Part shown: positions 38,649 to 51,404 of the stretch, piece by piece
Layout of the letters: each line of letters starts with the position of its first letter
Numbering within the stretch: position 1 is the first letter of the stretch
Origin: Chamaelirium japonicum
Lineage: Eukaryota > Streptophyta > Magnoliopsida > Liliales > Melanthiaceae
Direction: 5' to 3'
NCBI GenBank assembly: GCA_947650365.1
Contig: CANTAL010000002.1
Coordinates: 2,239,501-2,303,500 of the forward strand
DNA length: 64,000 nucleotides
Notes under the pieces: model-generated
Database searches by the model: none
The model's input: the letters and a program-made list of their open reading frames with translations, nothing else
What the model was told of the DNA's origin: nothing
Position numbers and translations under genes: made by a program

Positions 38649-39682
38649 GAATGAGTAAGAATGGATCGTACGAATAAAATAGAATGGATTGTACGAATGA
38701 ATTAGCATGGATACATTCGTGCGAATGAATTAGGATGGATCATATGAATGAATTAGAATGGATCGTACGAAGGAATTAGAATGGATCGTACGAATGAATT
38801 AGAATGGATCATACGAATGAATTAGAATGGATCGTATGAATGAATTAGAATGGGTCGTGCGAATGAATTAGAATGGATCGTACGAATGAATTAGAATAGA
38901 TTGTGCGAATGAATTAGAATGGATCGTACGAATGAATTAGAATGGATCGTACGAATGAATTAGAATGGATCGTACGAAGGAATTAGAATTGATCGTACGA
39001 ATGAATTAGAATAGATTGTGCGAATGAATTAGAATGGACCGTACGAATGAATTGGAATGGATACATTCGTGCGAATGAATTAGAATGGATCGTATGAATG
39101 AATTAGAGTGGATACATTCGTACAAATGAATTAGAATGGATCGTACGAATGAATTAGAATGGATCGTACGAATGAATTAGAATGGATCGTACGAATGAGT
39201 AAGAATGGATCGTACGAATGAAATAGAATGGATCGTATGAATGAATTAGAATGGATACGTGCGAATGAATTAGAATTGTGAATTAGAATGGATCATACAA
39301 AGGAATTAGAATGGATCGTGCTAATGAATTAGAATGGATTGTGCGAATGAATTAGATTGGATCGTACGAATGACTTAGAATGGATCGTTCGAATGAATTA
39401 GAATAGATTGTGCGAATGAATTAGAATGGATCGTACGAATGAATTAGAAAGGATACATTCGTGCGAATGAATTAGAATGGATCGTATGAGTGTGAATGAA
39501 TTAGAATGGATCGTGCGAATGAATTAGAATGGATCGTATTAATGAATTAGAATGGATCGTGCGAATGAATTAGAATGGATCGTACGAATGAGTAAGAATG
39601 GATCGTGCGAATGAATTAGAATGGATTGTACGAATGAATTAGAATGGATCATACGAATGAATTAGAATGGATACATTCGTGC
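38649..39682 (-). repeat. Reverse block
   Basis: About 1,034 bp, the same length as its tandem counterpart 42,386-43,419. Starts with GAGTAAGAATGG and GAATTAGCATGG, then GAATTAGGATGG. It ends in a 400-bp cassette and module A (39,669). Confidence 0.92.
39273..39673 (-). repeat. 400-bp cassette, copy 3
   Basis: Exactly 400 bp from GAATTGTGAATTAG to the module A ACATTCG. Confidence 0.93.
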
Positions 39683-39688
39683 GAATCC
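39669..39688 (+). repeat. Junction module A, representative and list of direct copies
   Basis: Core GGATACATTCGTGCGAATCC, reverse units (GAATTAGAAT) to the left and a TCTATTTCATTCG forward unit to the right. Direct copies begin at about 5375, 7581, 14485, 15954, 20457, 26685, 27500 (variant), 28681, 32725, 35345, 36722, 39669, 43406, 44561, 50631, 51389, 52121, 58628 (shortened), 58750, 62892 (shortened) and 63014. Those at 5375, 20457, 26685, 32725, 35345, 44561, 52121, 58750 and 63014 are preceded by CCATTGAATTAG (CCTTTGAATTAG at 44561), so they sit in reverse islands of about 30 bp inside forward blocks. Confidence 0.92.
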
Positions 39689-42385
39689 ATTCTATTTCAT
39701 TCGTACGATCCATTCTAATTCATTCGCACGATCCATTCTAATTCATTCATACGATCCATTCTAATTCATTCGTACGATCCATTCTAATTCATTCGTACAA
39801 TCCATTCTAATTCATTCGTACGATCCATTCTAATTCATTCATACGATCCATTCTAATTCATTAGCACAATCTATTCTAATTCATTCGTACGATCCATTCT
39901 AATTCATTCGCACGATCCATTCTAATTCATTCGCACGAATGTATCCATTCTAATTCATTTGTACGAATGTATCCACTCTAATTCATTCGTACGATCCATT
40001 CTAATTCATTAGTACGATCCATTCTAATTCATTCGTACGATCCATTCTAATTCATTTATACGATCCAATCTAATTCATTCATACGATCCATTCTAATTCA
40101 TTCGTACGATCTATTCTAATTCATTCGTACGATCCATTCTAATTCGTGCGAATGTATCCATTCTAATTCATTCGTACGATCCATTCTAATTCATTCGTAC
40201 GAATATATCCATTCTAATTCATTTGTACGAATGTATCCACTCTAATTCATTCGTACGATCCATTCTAATTCATTAGCACGATCCATTCTAATTCATTCGT
40301 ACGATCCATTCTAATTCATTTATACGATCCAATCTAATTCATTCGCACGATCCATTCGCATTCACTCAAACGATCCATTCTAATTCATTCATATGATCCA
40401 TTCTAATTCATTCGCACAAATGTATCCATTCTAATTCATTCATACGATCCATTCTAATTCATTCGTACGATCCATTCTTACTCATTCGTACGATCCATTC
40501 TTACTCATTCGTACGATCCATTCTAATTCATTCGTACGACCCATTCGCATTCACTCAAACGATCCATTCTAATTCATTCATATGATCCATTCTAATTCAT
40601 TCGCACGAATGTATCCATTCTAATTCATTCGTACGATCCATTCTAATTCATTTATACGATCCATTCTAATTCATTCGTACGATCCATTCTAATTCATTCG
40701 TACGATCCATTCTAATTCATTCGCACAATCTATTCTAATTCATTCGTACGATCCATTCTAATTCATTCGCACGATCCATTCTAATTCATTCATACGATCC
40801 ATTCTAATTCATTCGTACGATCCATTCTAATTCATTCGTACGATCCATTCTAATTCATTCGCACAATCTATTCTAATTCATTCGTACGATCCATTCTAAT
40901 TCATTCGCACGATCCATTCTAATTCATTCGCACAATCTATTCTAATTCATTCATACGATCCATTCTAATTCATTCGTACGATCCATTCTAATTCATTCGT
41001 ATGATTCATTCTAATTCAATCCATTCTAATTCATTCGTACGATCCATTCTTACTCATTCGTACAATCCATTCTAATTCATTCAAACGATCCATTCTACGA
41101 TCCATTCTAATTCATTCGTACGTTCCATTCTAATTCATTCACACGAATGTATCCATTCTAATTCATTCGTACGTTCCATTCTAATTCATTCGTGCGAATC
41201 CATTCTATTTCATTCGTACGATCCATACTAATTCATTCGCACGATCCATTTTAATTCATTCATACGATCCATTCTAATTCATTCGTACGATCCATTCTAA
41301 TTCATTCGCACGATCCATTCTAATTCATGCATACGATCCATTCTAATTCATTACTACGATCCATTCTAATTCATTCGTACGATCCATTCTAATTCCTTCG
41401 TATGATCCATTCTATTTCATTCGTACGATCCATGCTAATTCATTCGCACGAATGTATCCATTCTAATTCATTCGTACGATCCATTCTAATTCATTTGTAC
41501 GAATGTATCCACTCTAAGTCATTCATACGATCCATTCTAATTCATTCGTATGATCCATTCTAATTCATTCGCACGATCCATTTTAATTCATTCGTACGAT
41601 CCTTTCTATTTCATTCATACGATCCATTCTAATTCATTCATACGATCTATTCTAATTCTTTCGCACGAATGTATCTATTCTAATTCATTCGTACGATCCA
41701 TTCTAATTCATTCGCACGATCCATTCTAATTCATTCATACATCCATTCTAATTCTTTTGCACGAATGTATCCATTCTAATTCATTCGTTCGATCCATTCT
41801 AATTCATTCGTACGATCCATTCTAATTCATTCGCACGATCCATTCTTACTCATTCGTACGATCCATTATAATTCATTCGTACGATCTATTCTAATTCATT
41901 CATACGATCCATTCTAATTTATTCGCACGATCCATTCTAATTCCTTCGTATGATCCATTCTAATTCATTCGTACGGTATGATTCATTCAAATTCATTTGT
42001 ACGATTCATTCTAATTCATTCGTACGACCCATTCTAATTCATTCGTACGATCCATTCTAATTCATTCGTACGATCCATTCTAATTCATTCGTACGATTCA
42101 TTCTAATTCAATCCATTCTAATTCATTCATACGATCCATTCTAATTCATTCGTACGATCTATTCTATTTCATTCGTACAATCCATTCTTACTCAATCGTA
42201 TGATCCATTCTATTCCATTCGCACAATCTAGTCTAATTCATTCGTACGATCCATTCTAATTCATTCGGATGATCCATTCTAATTCATTTGCACAATCTAT
42301 TCTAATTCAAACGTACGATCCATTCTAATTCATTCGCACGATCCATTCTAATTCATTCATACGATCCATTCTAATTCATTCGTAC
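39683..42385 (+). repeat. Forward block
   Basis: Crosses the boundary between the two 3.7-kb units. CATTCGCATTCACTCAAACG occurs twice (about 40,355 and 40,544). The inverse marker CGGTATGATTCATTC is at 41,974. A truncated pair ATTCTACGATCC at 41,091 corresponds to 37,378. Confidence 0.92.
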
Positions 42386-43419
42386 GAATGAGTAAGAATG
42401 GATCGTACGAATGAAATAGAATGGATTGTACGAATGAATTAGCATGGATACATTCGTGCGAATGAATTAGGATGGATCATATGAATGAATTAGAATGGAT
42501 CGTACGAAGGAATTAGAATGGATCGTACGAATGAATTAGAATGGATCATACGAATGAATTAGAATGGATCGTATGAATGAATTAGAATGGGTCGTGCGAA
42601 TGAATTAGAATGGATCGTACGAATGAATTAGAATGGATCGTACGAATGAATTAGAATGGATCGTACGAATGAATTAGAATGGATCGTACGAATGAATTAG
42701 AATGGATCGTACGAAGGAATTAGAATTGATCGTACGAATGAATTAGAATAGATTGTGCGAATGAATTAGAATGGACCGTACGAATGAATTGGAATGGATA
42801 CATTCGTGCGAATGAATTAGAATGGATCGTATGAATGAATTAGAGTGGATACATTCGTACAAATGAATTAGAATGGATCGTACGAATGAATTAGAATGGA
42901 TCGTACGAATGAATTAGAATGGATCGTACGAATGAGTAAGAATGGATCGTACGAATGAAATAGAATGGATCGTATGAATATATTTGAATTGATACGTGCG
43001 AATGAATTAGAATTGTGAATTAGAATGGATCATACGAAGGAATTAGAATGGATCGTGCTAATGAATTAGAATAGATTGTGCGAATGAATTAAATTGGATC
43101 GTACGAATGACTTAGAATGGATCGTTCGAATGAATTAGAATAGATTGTGCGAATGAATTAGAATGGATCGTACGAATGAATTAGAAAGGATACATTCGTG
43201 CGAATGAATTAGAATGGATCGTATGAGTGTGAATGAATTAGAATGGATCGTGCGAATGAATTAGAATGGATCGTATTAATGAATTAGAATGGATCGTGCG
43301 AATGAATTAGAATGGATCGTACGAATGAGTAAGAATGGATCGTGCGAATGAATTAGAATGGATTGTACGAATGAATTAGAATGGATCATACGAATGAATT
43401 AGAACGGATACATTCGTGC
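42386..43419 (-). repeat. Reverse block
   Basis: Counterpart of 38,649-39,682 at 3,737-bp spacing. Small differences include AATATATTTGAATTGATACG here (42,977) and AGAACGGATAC in module A (43,401). Confidence 0.92.
43010..43410 (-). repeat. 400-bp cassette, copy 4
   Basis: Exactly 400 bp between the same two landmarks. Private changes include GAATAGATTGTGCG and TTAAATTGG near 43,070-43,096. Confidence 0.93.
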
Positions 43420-45261
43420 GAATCCATTCTATTTCATTCGTACGATCCATTCTAATTCATTCGCACGATCCATTCTAATTCATTCATACGATCCATTCTA
43501 ATTCATTCGTACGATCCATTCTAATTCATTCGTACAATCCATTCTAATTCATTCGTACGATCCATTCTAATTCATTCATACGATCCATTCTAATTCATTA
43601 GCACAATCTATTCTAATTCATTCGTACGATCCATTCTAATTCATTCGCACGATCCATTCTAATTCATTCGCACGAATGTATCCATTCTAATTCATTTGTA
43701 CGAATGTATCCACTCTAATTCATTCGTACGATCCATTCTAATTCATTAGCATGATCCATTCTAATTCATTCGTACGATCCATTCTAATTCATTTATACGA
43801 TCCAATCTAATTCATTCATACGATCCATTCTAATTCATTCGTACGATCCATTCTAATTCATTCGTACGATCCATTCTAATTCGTGCGAATGTATCCATTC
43901 TAATTCATTCGTACGATCCATTCTAATTCATTCGTACGAATGTATCCATTCTAATTCATTTGTACGAATGTATCCACTCTAATTCATTCGTACGATCCAT
44001 TCTAATTCATTAGCACGATCCATTCTAATTCATTCCTACGATCCATTCTAATTCATTTATACGATCCAATCTAATTCATTCGCACGATCCATTCGCATTC
44101 ACTCAAACGATCCATTCTAATTCATTCATATGATCCATTCTAATTCATTCGCACGAATGTATCCATTCTAATTCATTCGTACGATCCATTCTAATTCATT
44201 CATACGATCCATTCTTACTCATTCGTACGATCCATTCTTACTCATTCGTACGATCCATTCTAATTCATTCGTACGACCCATTCTAATTCATTCGTACGAT
44301 CCATTCGCATTCACTCAAACGATCCATTCTAATTCATTCATATGATCCATTCTAATTCATTCGCACGAATGTATCCATTCTAATTCATTCGTACGATCCA
44401 TTCTATTTCATTCGTACGATCCATTCTTACTCATTCGTACGATCCATTCGTATCCATTCTAATTCATTCGGACGATCTATTCTAATTAATTCGTACGATC
44501 TATTCTAATTCATTCGTACGATCCATTCTAATTCATTCGCACGATCCTTTGAATTAGAATGGATACATTCGTGCGAATCCATTCTATTTCATTCGTGCGA
44601 TCCATTCTAATTCATTCGCACGATTCATTCTAATTCATTCGTACGATCCATTCTAATTCATTCATACGATCCATTCTAATTTATTCACACGATCCATTCT
44701 AATTCATTCATACGATCCATTCTAATTCATTCATATGATCCATGCTAATTCTTTCGTACGATCCATTCTATTTCATTCGTACGATCCATTCTAATTCATT
44801 CATACGATCCATTCGTATCCATTCTAATTCATTCGTACGATCCATTCTAATTCATTCGTACGATCCATTCTAATTCATTCGTACGATCCATTCTAATTCA
44901 TTCGCACGATCCATTCTAATTCATTCATACGATCCATTCTAATTCATTCGTACGATCTATTCTATTTCATTCGTACAATCCATTCTTACTCAATCGTATG
45001 ATCCATTCTAATCCATTCGCACAATCTATTCTAATTCATTCGTACGATACATTCTATTTCATTCGTACGATCCATTCTATTTCATTCGTACGATCCATTC
45101 TAATTCATTCGTACAATCCATTCTAATTCATTCGTACGATCCATTCTAATTCATTCATACGATCCATTCTATTTCATTCGTACGATCCATTCATACTCAT
45201 TCGTACGATCCATCCTAATTCATTTGCACGAAGGTATCCATTCTAATTCATACGTACGATC
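43420..45261 (+). repeat. Forward block with a reverse island
   Basis: CATTCGCATTCACTCAAACG is at about 44,089 and 44,303. The reverse island with module A is at 44,550-44,580. It ends at CGATCGAAATAGAATGG, shared only with 52,824. Confidence 0.92.
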
Positions 45262-45500
45262 GAAATAGAATGGATTAGAATGGATCTTACTTATGAATTA
45301 GAATGGATACATTCGTATGAATGAATTAGAATGGATCGTATGAATGAATTAGAATGGATCGTGCGAATGAATTAGAATGGATCGTACGAATGAATTAGAA
45401 TGGATCGTGCGAATGAATTAGAATGGATCGTAGTAATGAATTAGAATGGATCCTACGAATGAATTAGAATAGATTGTGCGAATGAATTAGAATGGATCTG
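45262..45500 (-). repeat. Reverse block
   Basis: Starts GAAATAGAATGGATTAGAATGG and ACTTATGAATTAG, then GTAGTAATG and CCTACGAATG before module B. Its counterpart is 52,828-53,046. Confidence 0.9.
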
Positions 45501-45512
45501 GATCGTGTATCC
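45494..45512 (-). repeat. Junction module B, inverted orientation (copy 10)
   Basis: Core GGATCTGGATCGTGTATCC with intact GATCCTACG left flank and CGTACGACCC right flank. Confidence 0.92.
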
Positions 45513-45983
45513 ATTCTAATTCATTCGTACGACCCATTCTAATTCATTCGCACGATCCATTCTAATTTATCCGTACGATCCATTCTAATTCCTTCGTACG
45601 ATCCATTCTAATTCATGCGCACAATCTATTCTAATTCATTCGCACAATCCATTCTAATTCATTCGCACGAAGGTATCCATTCTAATACATTCGCACAATC
45701 CATTCTAATTCATTCGCACGATCCATTCTAATTCATTCATGCGAACCATTCTATTTCATTCGTACGATCCATTCTAATTCATTCATATGATCCATTCTAA
45801 TTCATTCGCATGAATGTATCCATTCTAATTCATTCGCACGATCCATTCTAATTCATTCGCACGATCCATTCTAATTCATTCATACAATCCATTCTACTTG
45901 TTTTGCACGAATGTATCCATTCTAATTCATTCGTACGTTCCATTCTAATTCATTCATACATTCCATTCTAATTCATTCGCACG
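45501..45983 (+). repeat. Forward block
   Basis: About 20 units with a GAAGGTATCC long unit (45,670). It ends at a fold-back TCATTCGCACGAATGAATTAG, one mismatch from a perfect palindrome. Confidence 0.88.
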
Positions 45984-46692
45984 AATGAATTAGAATGGAT
46001 CGTACGAATGAATTAGAATGGATACATTCGTGCGAATGAATTAGAATGGATCATATGAATGAATTAGAATGGATCGTTTGAGTGAATGCGAATGGATCGT
46101 GCGAATGAATTAGATTGGATCGTATAAATGAATTAGAATGGATCGTACGAATGAATTATAATGGATCGTGCTAATGAATTAGAATGGATCGTACGAATGA
46201 ATTAGAGTGGATACATTCGTACAAATGAATTAGAATGGATACATTCGTACGAATGAATTAGAATGGATCGTACGAATGAATTAGAATGGATACATTCGCA
46301 CGAATTAGAATGGATCGTACGAATGAATTAGAATGGATCGTATGAATGAATTAGAATGGATCGTACGGATGAATTAGAATGGATCGTGCTAATGAATTAG
46401 AATGGATCGTATGAATGAATTAGAGTGGATACACTCGTACAAATGAATTAGAATGGATACATTCATGCGAATGAATTAGAATGGATCGTGCGAATGAATT
46501 AGAATTGATCGTACGAATGAATTAGAATAGATTGTGCTAATGAATTAGAATGGATCGTACGAATGAATTAGAATGGATCGTACGAATGAATTAGAATGGA
46601 TCGTATGAGTGAATTAGAATGGATCGTATGAATGAATTAGAATGGATCATGCGAATGAACTAGAATGGATCGTACGAATGAAATAGAATGGA
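45984..46692 (-). repeat. Reverse block
   Basis: Same variant order as 14,880-15,400 and, in its right part, as 20,740-21,250. It exits through inverted module A at 46,690 with GAATGCATCC. Confidence 0.9.
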
Positions 46693-47131
46693 TTCGCACG
46701 AATGCATCCATTCTAATTCATTCGTACGATCCATTCTAATTCATTCGTACAATCCATTCTAATTCATTCGCACGATCCATTCTTACTCATTCGTACGATC
46801 CATTCTAATTCATTCGCACGATCCATACTAATTCATTAATACGATCCATTCTAATTCATTCGCACGATCCATTCTAATTCATTCACACTCATACAATCCA
46901 TTCTAATTCATTCGCACGGATGTATCCTTTCTAATTCATTCGTACGATCCATTCTAATTCATTCGCACAATCTATTCTAATTCATTCGAACGATCCATTC
47001 TAAGTCATTCGTACGATCCATTCTAATTCATTCGCACAATCCATTCTAATTCATTAGCACGATCCATTCTAATTCCTTCGTATGATCTATTCTAATTCAC
47101 AATTCTAATTCATTCGCACGTATCCATTCTA
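46130..47131. repeat. Direct duplication, about 25.4-kb spacing, copy 2
   Basis: Partner of 20,740-21,690, with the switch in the same place. The longest-range direct duplication I could confirm with two landmarks at equal spacing (25,441 bp). Confidence 0.88.
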
Positions 47132-47708
47132 ATTCATTCATACGATCCATTCTATTTCATTCGTACGATCCATTCTTACTCATTCGTACGATCCATTCTA
47201 ATTCATTCGTACGATCCATTCTAATTCATTTGTACGAATGTATCCACTCTAATTCATTCATACAATCCATTCTAATTCATTCGCACGAATGTATCCATTC
47301 CAATTCATTCGTACGGTCCATTCTAATTCATTCGCACAATCTATTCTAATTCATTCGTACGATCAATCCTAATTCCTTCGTACGATCCATTCTAATTCAT
47401 TCGTACGATCCATTCTAATTCATTCGTACAATCCATTCTAATTCATTCGCACAATCTATTCTAATTCATTCGCACGATCCATTCTAATTCATTCGCACGA
47501 CCCATTCTATTTCATTCATACGATCCATTCTAATTCATTCGTACGATCCATTCTAAATCCTTCGTACGATCCATTCTAATTCATTCATACGATCATTCTA
47601 ATTCATTCATACGATCCATCCTAATTCATTCGCATGAATGTATTCATTCTAATTCATTCGTACAATCCATTCTATTTCATTCGTACGATACATTCTTACT
47701 CATTCGTA
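46693..47708 (+). repeat. Forward block
   Basis: Left part is duplicated from or to 21,251-21,690 (ATTCACACTCATAC and a TTCACAATTC junction unit). It ends at ATTCGTACGAATGAATTGG. Confidence 0.9.
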
Positions 47709-50647
47709 CGAATGAATTGGAATGGATCGTATGAATGAATTAGAATGGATCGTGCGAATGAATTAGAATGGATCGTACGAATGAATTAGAATAGATTGTG
47801 CGAATGAATTAGAATGGATCGTACGAATGAATTAGAATGGATTGTACGAATGAATTAGACTAGATTGTGCGAATGGATTAGAATGGATCATACGATTGAG
47901 TAAGAATGGATTGTACGAATGAAATAGAATAGATCGTACGAATGAATTAGAATGGAACGTATGAATGAATTAGAATGGACTGAATTAGAATGAATCGTAC
48001 GAATGAATTAGAATGGATCGTATGAATGAATTAGAATGGATCGTACGAATGAATTAGAATGGATTGAATTAGAATGAATCGTACGAATGAATTAGAATGA
48101 ATCATACCGTACTAATGAATTAGAATGGATCATACGAAGTAATTAGAATGGATCGTGCGAATAAATTAGAATGGATCGTATGAATGAATTAGAATAGATC
48201 GTACGAATGAATTAGAATGGATCGTACGAATGAGTAAGAATGGATCGTGCGAATGAATTGGAATGGATCGTACGAATGAATTAGAATGGATCGAACGAAT
48301 GAATTAGAATGGATACATTCGTGCAAAAGAATTAGAATGGATTGTATGAATGAATTAGAATGGATCGTGCGAATGAATTAAAATGGATCGTACGAATGAA
48401 TTAGAATGGATACATTCGTGCGAAAGAATTAGAATAGATCGTATGAATGAATTAGAATGGATCGTATGAATGAAATAGAATGGATCGTACGAATGAATTA
48501 AAATGGATCGTGCGAATATATTAGAATGGATCGTACGAATGAATTAGAATGGATCGTATGAATGAATTAGAGTGGATACATTCATACAAATGAATTAGAA
48601 TGGATCGTACGAATGAATTAGAATGGATACATTCGTGCGAATGAATTAGCATGGATTGTACGAATGAAATAGAATGGATCGTACAAATGAATTAGAATGG
48701 ATCGTGCGAATAAATTAGAATGGATCATACGAAGGAATTAGAATGGATCGTACGAATGAATTAGAATGGATCGTAGTAATGAATTAGAATAGATCGTATG
48801 CATGAATTAGAATGGATCGTGCGAATGAATTAGAATGGATCGTACGAATGAATTAGAATGGATCGTATGAATGAATTAGAATGGATCATGCGAATGAATT
48901 AGAATGGATCGTACGAATGAAAAAGAATGGATTCGCACGAATGAATTAGAATGGATCGTACGAATGAATTAGAATGGATACATTCGTGCGAATGAATTAA
49001 AATGGAACGTACGAATGAATTAGAATGGATCATAGAATGGATCGTATGAATGAATTAGATTGGATCGTACGAATGAGTAAGAATGGATCGTACGAATGAA
49101 TTAGAATGGATTGAATTAGAATGAATCGTACGAATGAATTAGAATGGATCGTACGAATGAATTAGAATAGATTGTGCGAATGAATTAGAATGGATCTTGC
49201 GAATGAATTAGAATGGATCGTACGAATGAAATAGAATAGATTGTGCGAATGAATTAGAATGGATCGTACAAATGAATTAGAATGGATTGTACGAATGAAT
49301 TAGAATGGATCGTATGAATGAATTAGAATGGATCGTGCGAATGAATTAGAATGGATCGTACGAATGAATTAGAATAGATTCTGCGAATGAATTAGAATGG
49401 ATCGTACGAATGAATTAGAATGGATCGTACGAATGAATTAAAATGGATCGTATGAATGAATTAGAATGGATCGTACGAATGAATTAGAATAGATTGTGCG
49501 AATGAATTAGAATGGATCGTACGAATGAATTAGAATGGATCGTACGAATGAATTAGAATGGATTGTGCGAATGAATTAGAATGGATCGTACGAATGAATT
49601 AGAATGGATCGTACGAATGAATTAGAATGGATCGTATGAATGAATTAGATTGGATCGTGCGAATGAATTAGAATGGATCGTACGAATGAAATAGAATGGA
49701 TGCACACGAATGTACCCGAATGGATCGTACAAAGGAATTAGAATGGATCGTACGAATGAATTAGAATGGATCGTACGAATGAATTAGAATGGATCGTATG
49801 AATAAATTAGAATGGATCGTGCGAATGAATTAGAATGGATCGTACGAATGAATTAGAATAGATTGTGCGAATGAATTAGAATGGATCGTACGAATGAATT
49901 AGAATGGATCGTACGAATGAATTAGAATGGATCGTACGAAGGAATTAGAATTGATCGTACAAATGAATTAGAATAGATTGTGCGAATGAATTAGAATGGA
50001 TTGTACGAATGAATTGGAATGGATACATTCGTGCGAATGAATTAGAATGGATCGTATGAATGAATTAGAGTGGATACATTCGTACAAATGAATTAGAATG
50101 GATCGTACGAATGAATTAGAATGGATCGTACGAATGAATTAGAATGGATCGTACGAATGAGTAAGAATGGATCGTACGAATGAAATAGAATTGATCGTAT
50201 GAATGAATTAGAATGGATACGTTCGAATGAATTAGAATTGTGAATTAGAATGGATCATACGAAGGAATTAGAATGGATCGTGCGAATGAATTAGAATGGA
50301 TTGTGCGAATGAATTAGAATGGATCGTATAAATGACTTAGAATGGATCGTTCGAATGAATTAGAATAGATTGTGCGAATGAATTAGAATGGATCGTATGA
50401 ATAAATTAGAAAGGATACATTCGTGCGAATGAATTAGAATGGATCGTATGAGTGTGAATGAATTAGAATGGATCGTGTGAATGAATTAGAATGGATCGTA
50501 TTAATGAATTAGAATGGATTGTGCGAATGAATTTGAATGGATCGTACGAATGAGTAAGAATGGATCGTGCGAATGAATTAGAATGGATTGTACGAATGAA
50601 TTAGAATGGATCGTACGAATGAATTAGAATGGATACATTCGTGCGAA
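47709..50647 (-). repeat. Longest reverse block (about 2.9 kb)
   Basis: Contains markers CATACGATTGAGTAAG (47,887), ATACCGTAC (48,103), GTGCAAAAG (48,313) and a decayed module A stub (ATGCACACGAATGTACCCG, 49,700-49,718). The right 700 bp match 38,940-39,682 and 42,680-43,419. Confidence 0.9.
50235..50635 (-). repeat. 400-bp cassette, copy 5
   Basis: Exactly 400 bp. The unit before it reads GATACGTTCGAATG instead of GATACGTGCGAATG. Followed by module A at 50,631. Confidence 0.93.
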
Positions 50648-51094
50648 TCCATTCTATTTCATTCGTACGATCCATTCTAATTCATTCGCACGATCCATTC
50701 TAATTCATTCATACGATCCATTCTAATTCATTCGTACGATCCATTCTAATTCATTCGTACGATCCATTCTAATTCATTCATACGATCCATTCTAATTTAT
50801 TAGCACAATCTATTCTAATTCATTCGTACGATCCATTCTAATCCATTCGTACAATCCATTCTAATTCATTCGCACGATCCATTCGCATTCACTCAAACGA
50901 TCCATTCTAATTCATTCGTACGATCTATTCGAATTCATTCATACGATCCATTCTAATTCATTCATACGATCCATTCTAATTCATTCATATGATCCATTCT
51001 AATTCATTCGCACGATCCATTCTTACTCATTCGTACGATCCATTCTAATTTATTCGCACGATCCATTCTAATTCATTAATACGATCCATTCTCG
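50648..51094 (+). repeat. Forward block
   Basis: Starts like the segments after the other cassettes, but is shortened before CATTCGCATTCACTCAAACG (50,880). It ends at ATCCATTCTCGAATAGGTCG, a switch seen only once. Confidence 0.88.
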
Positions 51095-51404
51095 AATAGG
51101 TCGTGCGAATGAATTAGAATTGATCGTACGAATGAATTGGAATGGATACATTCGTGCGAATGAATTAGAATGGATCGTATGAATGAATTAGAGTGGATAC
51201 ATTCGTACAAATGAATTAGAATGGATCGTACGAATGAATTAGAATGGATACATTCGTGCGAATGAATTAGAATGGATCATATGAATGAATTAGAATGGAT
51301 CGTTTGAGTGAATGCGAATGGATCGTGCGAATGAATTAGAATGGATTGTACGAATGAATTAGAATGGATCGTACGAATGAATTAGAATGGATACATTCGT
51401 GCGA
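51095..51404 (-). repeat. Reverse block
   Basis: About 13 units: GAATTGGAATGGATACATTCG, GAGTGGATACATTCGTAC, GTTTGAGTGAATGCG (51,303), then module A at 51,389. Confidence 0.9.

Larger units (their letters stand above)
36950..40650. repeat. 3.7-kb tandem higher-order unit, copy 1
   Basis: Consists of a forward segment, a reverse segment of about 1,034 bp and a forward segment. Landmarks here and in copy 2: TTTATACG 36,960 and 40,651 (3,691 bp apart); TTCGTACGTTCC 37,401 and 41,115 (3,714); CGTACGAATGAG 38,644 and 42,381 (3,737); module A ACATTCG 39,673 and 43,410 (3,737). The steps of 23 bp show single-unit gains in copy 2 or losses in copy 1. Confidence 0.92.
40650..44400. repeat. 3.7-kb tandem higher-order unit, copy 2
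   Basis: Immediately follows copy 1. An extra unit (CGCACGATCC before CATACATCC) is visible at 41,713-41,735, absent at 37,990. The right edge is soft: similarity continues to about 44,400 and then passes into the 7.6-kb-spaced duplication. Confidence 0.9.
43900..45540. repeat. Direct duplication, about 7.57-kb spacing, copy 1
   Basis: ATTCGCATTC 44,091 pairs with 51,674 (7,583 bp), GAATTAG of the island 44,551 with 52,111 (7,560), and CGAAATAG 45,261 with 52,827 (7,566). Both orientation switches inside are retained in copy 2. Confidence 0.9.
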
